The notes: generated by a model from the sequence alone, not told the origin. Shown: positions 8,298-13,879, counted from the first letter of the stretch. The stretch: DNA of 17,103 nucleotides from Clostridia bacterium (GCA_017456465.1 JAFTJJ010000052.1:1-17103); one strand, 5' to 3'. Made by a program: numbers and translations.

Positions 8298-8334
8298 AAA
8301 AAAAGACGAACTTTAATCAATTTGTTCGCCTTTT
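8298..8334 (-). terminator. Intrinsic terminator after the DUF308 gene
   Basis: On the minus strand AAAAAGGCGAAC pairs with GTTCGTCTTTTT (one G-U pair) around a 12-nt loop and runs into a tract of seven T. Confidence 0.8.
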
Positions 8335-8357
8335 TATTTCAAATTTTCATGGCAAGC

Positions 8358-8837
8358 TTATTTTGCCAATTTTTTACCAAACAACGCGAGAACTGCATTG
8401 ATGAGAAAAATCACACCTGCAACAATGCAAATCACATCAAGCAATGTCCATTTCGCAATAACAAGCAAGATGCCAAGAACAACTGTTACGATTGGTGAAA
8501 GAAGAGCTCCCCAACCATTTTTACGGTTTTGAATAATTTCCATTGTTCCCTTGACAATCATCAAAGCACCAAACACCAAAAGGACAATGTCCGCAATAAG
8601 CCATCCACAAACAATGATGGCAATGCCTGCAAGAAGTTCGATGATTCCTTTTGTAACATTTTTGTTTTTCACAATGTCAACAAAACCAACGACAATCAAC
8701 AACGCACCAACAATTGTCATTAAAATGTTAAGAGATCCTCCTTTTAAAACAACAAGCAAAAGACCAATCACTGCGTATAAAATGCAACTCATTATGTTGT
8801 TTGTTGTTAAATTTAATTTTGAATTAGATTTTGCCAT
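8358..8837 (-). CDS. DUF308/HdeD-like membrane protein
   Basis: 159 residues with six hydrophobic segments arranged as repeated helical pairs. Repeats of the form LMTIVGALLIVVGFVDIVKN, VLLVFGALMIVKGTMEIIQN and VICIVAGVIFLINAVLALFG show the internal periodicity of the DUF308 (HdeD) family: a small-residue-rich helix ending in a polar turn. HdeD of E. coli is linked to acid resistance, but most members are uncharacterised, and no acid-stress gene lies nearby. A near-perfect ribosome binding site, AAAGGAGGT, precedes ATG 8837. The gene has its own promoter and terminator and appears monocistronic. Confidence 0.8.
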   Translation of the reverse strand: MAKSNSKLNLTTNNIMSCILYAVIGLLLVVLKGGSLNILMTIVGALLIVVGFVDIVKNKNVTKGIIELLAGIAIIVCGWLIADIVLLVFGALMIVKGTMEIIQNRKNGWGALLSPIVTVVLGILLVIAKWTLLDVICIVAGVIFLINAVLALFGKKLAK

Positions 8838-8867
8838 AAAAATTTTACCTCCTTTGTATTAATGAAT

Positions 8868-8896
8868 ATTATATTAACTCACAAAAAATTTGTCTA
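8868..8896 (-). promoter_or_regulatory. Promoter for the DUF308 gene
   Basis: On the minus strand TAGACA (8896-8891), 17 nt, TATAAT (8873-8868). Leader of about 24 nt. Confidence 0.7.
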
Positions 8897-8933
8897 ACAT
8901 ATTTAATATTTTAATAAAAAATTTTTAACAATT

Positions 8934-8958
8934 AAAAAACCTGAACGCACTGTTCAGG
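8934..8958 (-). terminator. Terminator overlapping the esterase stop codon
   Basis: On the minus strand CCTGAAC (8958-8952), loop AGTGC, GTTCAGG (8946-8940), then TTTTTT. The TGA stop (8956-8954) lies inside the first arm, so the hairpin starts before translation ends. Confidence 0.85.
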
Positions 8959-9889
8959 CAAAATACTTTTTCAAAAATTCAATTCTTCTTCTCATGCTCT
9001 CAAGTGTAATCTTGCTGTCTTCAACCATATCATATCCATGCATGGTTTCTTTTGTATTGTTCAAGTCCACTTTAACATTTGAATTTCTAAGTTTTCTAGC
9101 AAAAATTCTCGCCTCATCTCTCAAACAATCAAATTCCGCTGTTTCTATGTATGTCGGTGGAAAATCTGAAAGACTATCAGCATTTAGTGGTGAAATATAT
9201 TTCTTATATTTGTCACTATCTTTTTTAATATAAAATTTCAAATATTTTTTGCAATCTTCACTATTGCACAGCGGTGTATCGTGAAATGTTTTCATTGACG
9301 TTGTTTGAAGCCCCGAATTAATTGATGGATAAATGAGCATCTGAGCAACTGGCAGTTTCACATCTTTATCCTTTGCCATCATGCAAACCAGTGTCGCAAA
9401 GTTTCCACCGGCACTGTCTCCTCCAACAATGATGTTGTCTGAGTCAATCGACAACTCTTTTTCATTCTTGATGAGCCACTTATAGGAGTCAAAGCAAGCA
9501 TTCACACCGACAGGAAACTTATTCTTTGGAGCTAGTGGATAATCAACATACAAGACTTTGCACCCCGCCCCAAGTGCATATTTTTTTGCATTATTGAAGT
9601 GATGCGGTGCACCTGGAAGAACAAATCCACCACCATGGAAATATAACAAACATGGGGCGTTTTCAGCAACTACTTTTGGAGAGTATAAAACCGCCCGCAT
9701 TTTTTTGTTTTTGCCATAAGGAATTTGAAGTTTGATTGCCTCACAAGTTTCATCGGATTTTACTTTTAAAAAACACAAAGACATCAACTTCTGAAAAAAC
9801 CACAACACAAACCTATTCCCAAGTGGCGGATTAAAATTCTTCCACTTGTCAAAATCTGAATTAATGTTATATTCTGTGCGCTTTTTCAT
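8954..9889 (-). CDS. Alpha/beta hydrolase, HSL-type esterase/lipase
   Basis: 311 residues of the hormone-sensitive-lipase (bacterial family IV) type, which cleaves acyl esters. The oxyanion motif HGGG is at residues 85-88. The nucleophile Ser159 is in GDSAGGN, Asp254 in ETAEFDCLRDEA is the probable acid, and His284 in MHGYDM completes the triad. The usual DYPLAPKNKFP block follows the second core strand at about 116-126. No signal peptide is present, but residues 27-40 are hydrophobic, so loose membrane association is possible. The start at 9889 has GGGAG about 7 nt upstream. It lies 52 nt after the second YwaF-like gene without a terminator between, so the two probably share a transcript. 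The substrate is unknown. Confidence 0.92.
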   Translation of the reverse strand: MKKRTEYNINSDFDKWKNFNPPLGNRFVLWFFQKLMSLCFLKVKSDETCEAIKLQIPYGKNKKMRAVLYSPKVVAENAPCLLYFHGGGFVLPGAPHHFNNAKKYALGAGCKVLYVDYPLAPKNKFPVGVNACFDSYKWLIKNEKELSIDSDNIIVGGDSAGGNFATLVCMMAKDKDVKLPVAQMLIYPSINSGLQTTSMKTFHDTPLCNSEDCKKYLKFYIKKDSDKYKKYISPLNADSLSDFPPTYIETAEFDCLRDEARIFARKLRNSNVKVDLNNTKETMHGYDMVEDSKITLESMRRRIEFLKKYFA

Positions 9890-9941
9890 TTGTTATCTCC
9901 CAATATAGTTTGTTTTATTTTTCGACAAATTATGCACCACA

Positions 9942-10790
9942 TTAGTTTCCTTTTAATTCATCTGATTTCTGATTAATATTTTGTTCTTCTTTTTTTTCTT
10001 TTGATTTCCTGTGTTTGGAAACAATTTCAAATGGCAAATAGCAAAGCATAATCCATGCAGCAAAAACGAGCGCCAAAATCCAATAATAGGAATAAAGCGG
10101 TTTGTTTGACCAAGACGGAATCAATTCAATTCCATCGTTCATGTACATAAAACTGCAATCTGCAAGCTTACTGAAAATTCTGGCAATTATGCTGAATCCA
10201 AACATCAATAACATTGGCTTCCACCAATTTTTAATTCTTGGCTTCAAACGACCGGTCACAACAAGCAAGATTGGCACAGCAACCAAAAGCCCATGTGTGA
10301 TCAATGTTTGAACATTCATAATATGATAAATTGGATAATATGTGTTGAGCATGTCGGGATAAATCAACGCTGTTGATCCTCCAAACAATGCAATAGCAAA
10401 AATTGCATCATAAGCGAATGCGTTCCACTTTTCTTTGTTAATGAGCAATGTGACAATAGTAAAAAATGTGATCATAGTGCATAGTGCAAACGAAATAATT
10501 TCCGCCCAATTATAAATATTTGGATTATCTGGCAAATATGTTTCGTAACAACAATATGTGATTGTCCTGTATGTCATACGCAAAATTTCAAGAACAAGCA
10601 GAACAATTGCAATGATTTTGAACATTTTTCCTTGCCACGATTTATCCTTTTTGCGAGCCACTACACACAACAATACAATTCCAGTTACAATAAGCGCGAG
10701 CGCAACAAAGTGCCACACACTAAAAATATGGTTAAACTTGAAATACTCTGTTTCATTACTGTCCAAATGCCAGCCAAACACCTGCTCCCA
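9942..10790 (-). CDS. YwaF-like (TIGR02206/TMEM164-type) integral membrane protein, copy 2
   Basis: A membrane protein with about seven helices. Copies 2 and 3 both have an early HF or HL helix (HFVALALIVTGIVLLCVVARKKD here), a long second helix (KIIAIVLLVLEILRM) and a central ALIYPDMLN...LITHGLLV region, where copy 3 has TIAYPTFLN...LLHHSLSL. A Lys/Glu-rich tail follows the last helix. The reading frame is 285 codons from the ATG at 10799 (MNFWEQVFGW), which has AGAGG about 7 nt upstream and is the preferred start. I give the feature start conservatively within the first codons, and the stop at 9942 is certain. It heads an operon with the esterase gene. A lipid-related partnership between the two is tempting but is inference only. 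Confidence 0.75.
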   Translation of the reverse strand, partial: WEQVFGWHLDSNETEYFKFNHIFSVWHFVALALIVTGIVLLCVVARKKDKSWQGKMFKIIAIVLLVLEILRMTYRTITYCCYETYLPDNPNIYNWAEIISFALCTMITFFTIVTLLINKEKWNAFAYDAIFAIALFGGSTALIYPDMLNTYYPIYHIMNVQTLITHGLLVAVPILLVVTGRLKPRIKNWWKPMLLMFGFSIIARIFSKLADCSFMYMNDGIELIPSWSNKPLYSYYWILALVFAAWIMLCYLPFEIVSKHRKSKEKKEEQNINQKSDELKGN

Positions 10791-10799
10791 AAAATTCAT
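10791..10799 (-). other. First codons of YwaF-like copy 2 (preferred start ATG 10799)
   Basis: The minus strand reads AAAGAGGTAAATGTATGAATTT. The ATG followed by AAT at 10799 is in frame with the membrane protein and correctly spaced from AGAGG. The preceding ATG (of ATGTATG) is out of frame. The coding region should be read as 9942-10799. Confidence 0.8.
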
Positions 10800-10824
10800 A
10801 CATTTACCTCTTTGTTATACGGTC

Positions 10825-10833
10825 ATTATAACA
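10825..10833 (-). promoter_or_regulatory. Extended -10 promoter for YwaF-like copy 2/esterase
   Basis: On the minus strand TGTTATAAT lies about 25 nt before ATG 10799. The hexamer 17 nt upstream is ATGCAA, a poor -35, so activity would rest on the extended -10. Confidence 0.55.
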
Positions 10834-10847
10834 CACCGATTCTATAA

Positions 10848-11056
10848 TTGCATTTATTACAATAGAATTTTTTAATATTTCGTTTAAATTTAATAAGTCT
10901 CAGATATTCTTCCAATATTTTTTTGCATAAACGATCTAAATTATGCGAATGCCTCCGCTGAACTCTGAGTCATTTACAATATTTCTCACACCCATTAATC
11001 TGCCTTCTTATTCTCTTCTTCCTGTCTTTCTCTTTCGCCGACTCTCAACTTCAGCA
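10848..11056. other. Gene-poor stretch with a purine-rich tract
   Basis: No convincing gene is seen between the YwaF-like copy 2 promoter and the tRNA-Ser downstream module. The minus strand is almost all purine from about 11050 to 11003. A 19-codon frame (10995-10936) has a plausible ribosome binding site and is listed separately. A 13-nt word at 10958-10970 matches the block shared by the two tRNA-Ser modules at 12 of 13 positions. Confidence 0.5.
10936..10995 (-). CDS. Possible 19-residue peptide, very uncertain
   Basis: ATG at 10995 with AGAAGG (11003-11008 on the plus strand) 7 nt upstream encodes MGVRNIVNDSEFSGGIRII and then TAG. No hydrophobic segment or known family is recognised, and no promoter is evident. 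It may be chance; it is listed because start, site and spacing agree in an otherwise empty stretch. Confidence 0.15.
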   Translation of the reverse strand: MGVRNIVNDSEFSGGIRII

Positions 11057-11057
11057 C

Positions 11058-11143
11058 AAAAAAAATAACCGGCACTTTCGTACCAGTTCTTTTTTATTGG
11101 CGGAGAGAGTGGGATTACGACATTTCATGTCTGAACCCTGAGT
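11058..11143 (-). repeat. tRNA-Ser(CGA) downstream module: tRNA 3'-end-like copy plus second terminator
   Basis: Read on the minus strand it contains: a 31-nt block (11143-11113) identical to one at 13528-13498, with a GACAT-GAA-ATGTC hairpin between GGGTTC and AATCCC; then ACTCTCTCCGCCA (to 11098), a copy of this locus's own tRNA acceptor 3' strand, discriminator and CCA; then a hairpin AACTGGTAC-GAAA-GTGCCGGTT (11088-11067) with an eight-T tract. The copy lies 169 nt beyond the true tRNA 3' end. It looks like a tRNA T-arm and acceptor with an insertion in the T loop, but no 5' half of a tRNA is found. Confidence 0.7.
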
Positions 11144-11232
11144 TCAAAAAAATAATTCTTACGTCACAATATTGAGTGCTTAAATAAAGAGACCTATCCT
11201 TGCCGTACATGAAACCACGCTACGCGCACAAC

Positions 11233-11258
11233 AAAAAAGCAAGGAATAAATCCTTGCT
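11233..11258 (-). terminator. Terminator after tRNA-Ser(CGA)
   Basis: On the minus strand AGCAAGGA (11258-11251), loop TTTAT, TCCTTGCT (11245-11238), then TTTTT. It lies 9 nt past the CCA end. The same hairpin with the same loop recurs after tRNA-Ser(UGA). Confidence 0.85.
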
Positions 11259-11266
11259 CCTTGTTG

Positions 11267-11355
11267 TGGCGGAGAGAGCGGGATTCGAACCCGCGTGCGA
11301 TTTCTCGCAAACTGATTTCGAGTCAGCCCCGTTATGACCACTTCGATATCTCTCC
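11267..11355 (-). tRNA. tRNA-Ser(CGA)
   Basis: 89 nt including an encoded CCA. Acceptor GGAGAGA pairs with TCTCTCC, discriminator G. The anticodon stem-loop is GCTGA-CTCGAAA-TCAGT, so the anticodon is CGA (reads UCG). The long class II variable arm (TTGCGA-GAAA-TCGCAC) is diagnostic of serine tRNA, and the T arm is CGGGTTCGAATCCCG. On the minus strand, with its own promoter and terminator. Confidence 0.95.
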
Positions 11356-11364
11356 ATATCATGT

Positions 11365-11393
11365 GTTATACCACTTTATCATTAAAAAGTAAA
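11365..11393 (-). promoter_or_regulatory. Promoter for tRNA-Ser(CGA)
   Basis: On the minus strand TTTACT (11393-11388), 17 nt, TATAAC (11370-11365), preceded by TGG. Modest hexamers at ideal spacing, ending 9 nt before the mature tRNA 5' end. Confidence 0.5.
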
Positions 11394-11414
11394 TAAATAA
11401 TCAAAGATTTTGCT

Positions 11415-11443
11415 TTGTTTTCACTAACTCGATGTGTTATTAT
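11415..11443 (+). promoter_or_regulatory. Promoter for the HEPN-like gene
   Basis: TTGTTT (11415-11420), 17 nt, TATTAT (11438-11443), preceded by TGT as an extended -10. Leader of about 30 nt to ATG 11481. It is divergent from the tRNA-Ser(CGA) promoter, about 20 nt away. Confidence 0.6.
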
Positions 11444-11480
11444 ATCAATACATTTTGAAACCATAAAATTTGGAGTAATT

Positions 11481-11966
11481 ATGAACAGAATATATTGTGT
11501 AATAGGAAAATTCGCTGAGACAACTCAATTTGTTGAATACAGGCTCGGTGAAGTTTGTGAAAATAGCGAAATAATCAAAGAATTCGGCAGACACGAAGTC
11601 ATGACCCAAAAAGATTATGATCAAGTGGTTGGAGATGCTGCGTATTTGAGAGATCAAATGTCAACAATGACTTTTGGAAGAATTATTGGGATCATTTATG
11701 AATCAAGAACATTGAATAATGATGAAGTAAACAAACTCAAAGTTCTTCTTGGGAAAAGAAATTATTTTACTCATGAATATTTCAAAGTCACAAGTTATGC
11801 CAACGCAACAGAAGAATTTATTCAAGAAGAATTTGATGCCATAAAAGCAGATCTCGTTGAACTAAAACAAATGCTGAATAAGCTTGACTTAATAAAAAAG
11901 GGTCAAGAACAGCGACTTGAGTATCTAATTAATAAATTTAAATTAATAGTCAGGCCAAAAGACTAA
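11481..11966 (+). CDS. Small uncharacterised protein with a HEPN-like RX4H motif
   Basis: 161 residues, soluble, mainly helical by composition. I do not recognise a named family. Residues 93-98 read RNYFTH within KRNYFTHEYFK, which fits the R-x4-6-H motif of HEPN domains, whose Arg and His form an RNase active site when two copies dimerise. The RN...HEYF form resembles HepT-like proteins. A probable coiled or helical segment (EEFDAIKADLVELKQMLNKL, about 117-136) follows. The frame is open to 11415, but ATG 11481 has TGGAG 6 nt upstream and is preferred. No nucleotidyltransferase (MNT) or other antitoxin partner adjoins it: it stands alone between a tRNA-Ser gene and a shared terminator. A toxin, an RNA-processing factor and a non-catalytic HEPN are all possible. 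Confidence 0.6.
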   Translation: MNRIYCVIGKFAETTQFVEYRLGEVCENSEIIKEFGRHEVMTQKDYDQVVGDAAYLRDQMSTMTFGRIIGIIYESRTLNNDEVNKLKVLLGKRNYFTHEYFKVTSYANATEEFIQEEFDAIKADLVELKQMLNKLDLIKKGQEQRLEYLINKFKLIVRPKD

Positions 11967-11977
11967 ATTTCACATAT

Positions 11978-12008
11978 AAAAAGAACTGGAATAAATCCAG
12001 TTCTTTTT
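11978..12008. terminator. Bidirectional terminator between the HEPN-like gene and the tdk operon
   Basis: AAAAAGAACTGGA (11978-11990) pairs perfectly with TCCAGTTCTTTTT (11996-12008) around a 5-nt loop, serving both converging units. Its tip, GGAATAAATCC, is identical to the tips of both tRNA-Ser terminators. Confidence 0.85.
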
Positions 12009-12060
12009 GTTTATAAATTCAATAAATAGTTAAAACCTACTTACCATAATAGAATCACAA

Positions 12061-12777
12061 TTAAGTATTAGATTCTTTTCGTTTTACATCTTTTAATTTA
12101 TGCTTACGCACAAGTTCAATTATAAGCAAAACTATGCTATAACCAACGATATATATCGGTGCAACAACCCACGCAGTCAGTGGTGTCCCTGACAACATTG
12201 GTTCAACAATGTGAAATGCATCACTAAATCCGAACACAGACATTTGGAATGCTCCAACTGTAAAATAAGCAGTAAATCCAAACAGTGTGCAATACCATTT
12301 CCTATAAGTTATATTGATTTGATTGAAAAGCAAAAGAGCAATGACAAGCACTAAAGATAAACTATGGTGCAAAAGTCCAGATATTGTTGGAAGATAAAAC
12401 ACGCTTGGACCTTGATTCAAAAAAGTTGGATAAGCAATTGTAATAACATCGCCAATCAATGCCAAAAACCATGCAAAGTGCAACACATTGTTGTCTTTCT
12501 TTCCAAACAAAACAGCCAAAGACAAAACCAAACTTGTCATGCCACAAAAACTGTCTGGAATGATTTGGTTCCAACGAACATTGTCGTAGCGGAAAACTTG
12601 TGATAAACGATTAATTAAAATCCAAACCAAAAGAGCACCAGCTAAAATTTTCAAAATAATTGTTTGAGACTTTTCACTTTTAGCAAATTTTTTTGCACAA
12701 ATCAAACCAATAATTGTCAAAGTAAGTGATATTGCCAAATATATTAAATGTACGCTTCCAAAAACATTAAGATCCAT
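12061..12777 (-). CDS. YwaF-like (TIGR02206/TMEM164-type) integral membrane protein, copy 3
   Basis: 238 residues with about seven hydrophobic segments. The first helix region HLIYLAISLTLTIIGLICAKKFAK, followed by a cytosolic KSQTIILKILAGALLVWILINRLSQ helix and the TIAYPTFLNQG...LLHHSLSL region, matches the plan of copy 2 (HFVALALIV..., ALIYPDMLN...LITHGLLV). The C-terminus is short and basic (RKHKLKDVKRKE). ATG 12777 has AAGGAG 8-9 nt upstream and starts 12 nt after the tdk stop, so it is the second gene of a tdk operon. A functional link to thymidine salvage is not evident, and the role is unknown. Confidence 0.75.
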   Translation of the reverse strand: MDLNVFGSVHLIYLAISLTLTIIGLICAKKFAKSEKSQTIILKILAGALLVWILINRLSQVFRYDNVRWNQIIPDSFCGMTSLVLSLAVLFGKKDNNVLHFAWFLALIGDVITIAYPTFLNQGPSVFYLPTISGLLHHSLSLVLVIALLLFNQINITYRKWYCTLFGFTAYFTVGAFQMSVFGFSDAFHIVEPMLSGTPLTAWVVAPIYIVGYSIVLLIIELVRKHKLKDVKRKESNT

Positions 12778-12789
12778 GATTCAATCTCC

Positions 12790-13371
12790 TTAAATTTGTT
12801 TTTTTAATTCTTTATAACATGTGTAACACATTCCAACATATGACTCATCAGCGCCAATTGCAATCTCTTCGCCATCACACACCAATTTACCATCCACAAA
12901 TCTGGCATTGACAGTGGCTTTCCTGCCACACTTGCAAACCGACTTAATTTCACTTATCGATTCTGCAACTTCAATGAGACGTTTCGATCCTTCAAATAAT
13001 TGTGTTTTGAAGTTCGTAAGCAGTCCATAACACAATACAGGCACTTTTGTTGAAACATCATGTAATTGATCAATCTGTTCCGCCGAGCAAAACTGAACCT
13101 CGTCAACAATAACAACTTTATTATTATCAATAAAGCCTAAGTTTGAGATAAAATCAAATAGGTTTGTGTTTTTATCAAAGACCTTGCAACTGGCAAAAAT
13201 TCCAATTCTGCTTTTGACAACAATTTCACCATCAATCACATCGCGATTGTCAATCACTGGCTTAATCAAAAGAACATCATAGCCTTTTTGAATATAATTA
13301 AATCTCGTCATCAACGCTTGAGCAGTTTTCGAACTCCCCATTGCGCCATATTTGAAATATAGTTTTGACAT
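12790..13371 (-). CDS. tdk: Thymidine kinase, type II
   Basis: Phosphorylates thymidine to dTMP with ATP in pyrimidine salvage. 193 residues, the normal size of TK1-like enzymes. Walker A GAMGSSKT is at residues 9-16. DEVQF at 90-94 supplies the metal-binding Asp and the catalytic base Glu91. The lasso loop follows CYGLLTNFKTQLFEGS (114-129), and the structural zinc is held by Cys146, Cys148, Cys182 and Cys185. The frame is open upstream to 13476, but that extension has no ribosome binding site and runs into the promoter and the tRNA-module terminator. ATG 13371 has GGGGGGAA about 8 nt upstream and gives the canonical N-terminus MSKLYFKYGAMGSSKT. First gene of an operon with YwaF-like copy 3. 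Confidence 0.96.
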   Translation of the reverse strand: MSKLYFKYGAMGSSKTAQALMTRFNYIQKGYDVLLIKPVIDNRDVIDGEIVVKSRIGIFASCKVFDKNTNLFDFISNLGFIDNNKVVIVDEVQFCSAEQIDQLHDVSTKVPVLCYGLLTNFKTQLFEGSKRLIEVAESISEIKSVCKCGRKATVNARFVDGKLVCDGEEIAIGADESYVGMCYTCYKELKKQI

Positions 13372-13399
13372 TGTCTGTTCCCCCCAATCAATTAATTCA

Positions 13400-13428
13400 A
13401 GTATAAATAATTCAAACCCAAAATGCAA
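13400..13428 (-). promoter_or_regulatory. Promoter for tdk
   Basis: On the minus strand TTGCAT (13428-13423), 17 nt, TATACT (13405-13400). Leader of about 23 nt to ATG 13371. Confidence 0.7.
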
Positions 13429-13441
13429 AGTAATATTGCAC

Positions 13442-13528
13442 AAAAAAAAAGAACTGGCACTTTTGTCCCAGTCCATTTTTTTGCGGAGGCTTGAGAAGAT
13501 TACGACATTTCATGTCTGAACCCTGAGT
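13442..13528 (-). repeat. tRNA-Ser(UGA) downstream module: tRNA 3'-end-like copy plus second terminator
   Basis: Same order as the module after tRNA-Ser(CGA): the identical 31-nt block (13528-13498), then AAGCCTCCGC (ending at 13483), which copies the acceptor 3' strand of the UGA tRNA and not that of the CGA tRNA, then a hairpin (GGACTGGGAC-AAAA-GTGCCAGTTC, 13474-13451) and a nine-T tract. The copy is offset 173 nt from the tRNA end. The CCA is lost here, and the block reads AATCTTCTCAAG where a pairable AATCCC stands at the other locus, so this copy is more decayed or differently structured. Confidence 0.7.
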
Positions 13529-13618
13529 GCAAAAATATATTTTATCACTACTTATACCTCAAGATGCTTTAGTAATTTGACCTGTCCGCTACCAGCATGA
13601 ATCCCAAGACTCACAAAA

Positions 13619-13645
13619 CAAAAAAGCAAGGAATAAATCCTTGCT
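13619..13645 (-). terminator. Terminator after tRNA-Ser(UGA)
   Basis: On the minus strand AGCAAGGA (13645-13638), loop TTTAT, TCCTTGCT (13632-13625), then TTTTT. Stem and loop are identical to those after tRNA-Ser(CGA). Confidence 0.85.
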
Positions 13646-13653
13646 TCTTGTTT

Positions 13654-13741
13654 TGGCGGAGGCTTAGGGATTCGAACCCCAGGTAGCTCTCACTACGACG
13701 GTTTTCAAGACCGCTGCTTTCGACCGCTCAGCCAAACCTCC
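13654..13741 (-). tRNA. tRNA-Ser(UGA)
   Basis: 88 nt with an encoded CCA. Acceptor GGAGGTT pairs with AGCCTCC (one T-G), discriminator G. The anticodon stem-loop is GCGGT-CTTGAAA-ACCGT, anticodon TGA (reads UCA and related serine codons). The class II variable arm (TAGTGAGAGCTA) and T arm GGGGTTCGAATCCCT are present. On the minus strand behind a strong promoter. Confidence 0.95.
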
Positions 13742-13756
13742 ATGATATTAAATTGT

Positions 13757-13775
13757 GTTCGCTTTTCTTGCGAAC
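13757..13775 (-). other. Hairpin in the tRNA-Ser(UGA) 5' leader
   Basis: On the minus strand GTTCGC-AAGAAAA-GCGAAC forms a perfect 6-bp stem between the promoter and the mature tRNA 5' end. There is no T run after it, so it is not a terminator. It may help 5' processing or simply be part of the leader. Confidence 0.4.
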
Positions 13776-13781
13776 GACGAT

Positions 13782-13811
13782 AGTATAGCAAATATTTTTT
13801 CACTTTGTCAA
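13782..13811 (-). promoter_or_regulatory. Promoter for tRNA-Ser(UGA)
   Basis: On the minus strand perfect TTGACA (13811-13806), 18 nt, TATACT (13787-13782), preceded by TGC as an extended -10. Expected to be strong, as for stable RNA genes. Confidence 0.8.
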
Positions 13812-13879
13812 TATATTTTATGTAAAATATTTCAAAATTTATACAATAACAGTAATAATTGATAAAACAGCCAAAGATA

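Noticed and set aside
10825..10976. ~45-codon open minus-strand frame upstream of YwaF-like copy 2
   Set aside because: It has no start codon or ribosome binding site and overlaps the promoter; no family is recognised.
11058..11266. Complete second tRNA gene after tRNA-Ser(CGA)
   Set aside because: Only a T-arm-like and acceptor-like 3' part is present; no D arm, anticodon arm or 5' acceptor strand could be found.
11180..11362. 60-codon minus-strand reading frame
   Set aside because: It is a translation of tRNA-Ser(CGA) and its terminator, with no ribosome binding site.
13372..13476. N-terminal extension of thymidine kinase by 35 codons
   Set aside because: It would span the tdk promoter and the tRNA-module terminator, has no ribosome binding site, and is absent from the family.
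10800..13660. Prophage or integrative element bounded by the tRNA-Ser direct repeats
   Set aside because: The copies lie only ~170 nt from each tRNA and enclose no gene. No integrase, excisionase or phage gene is in the window.
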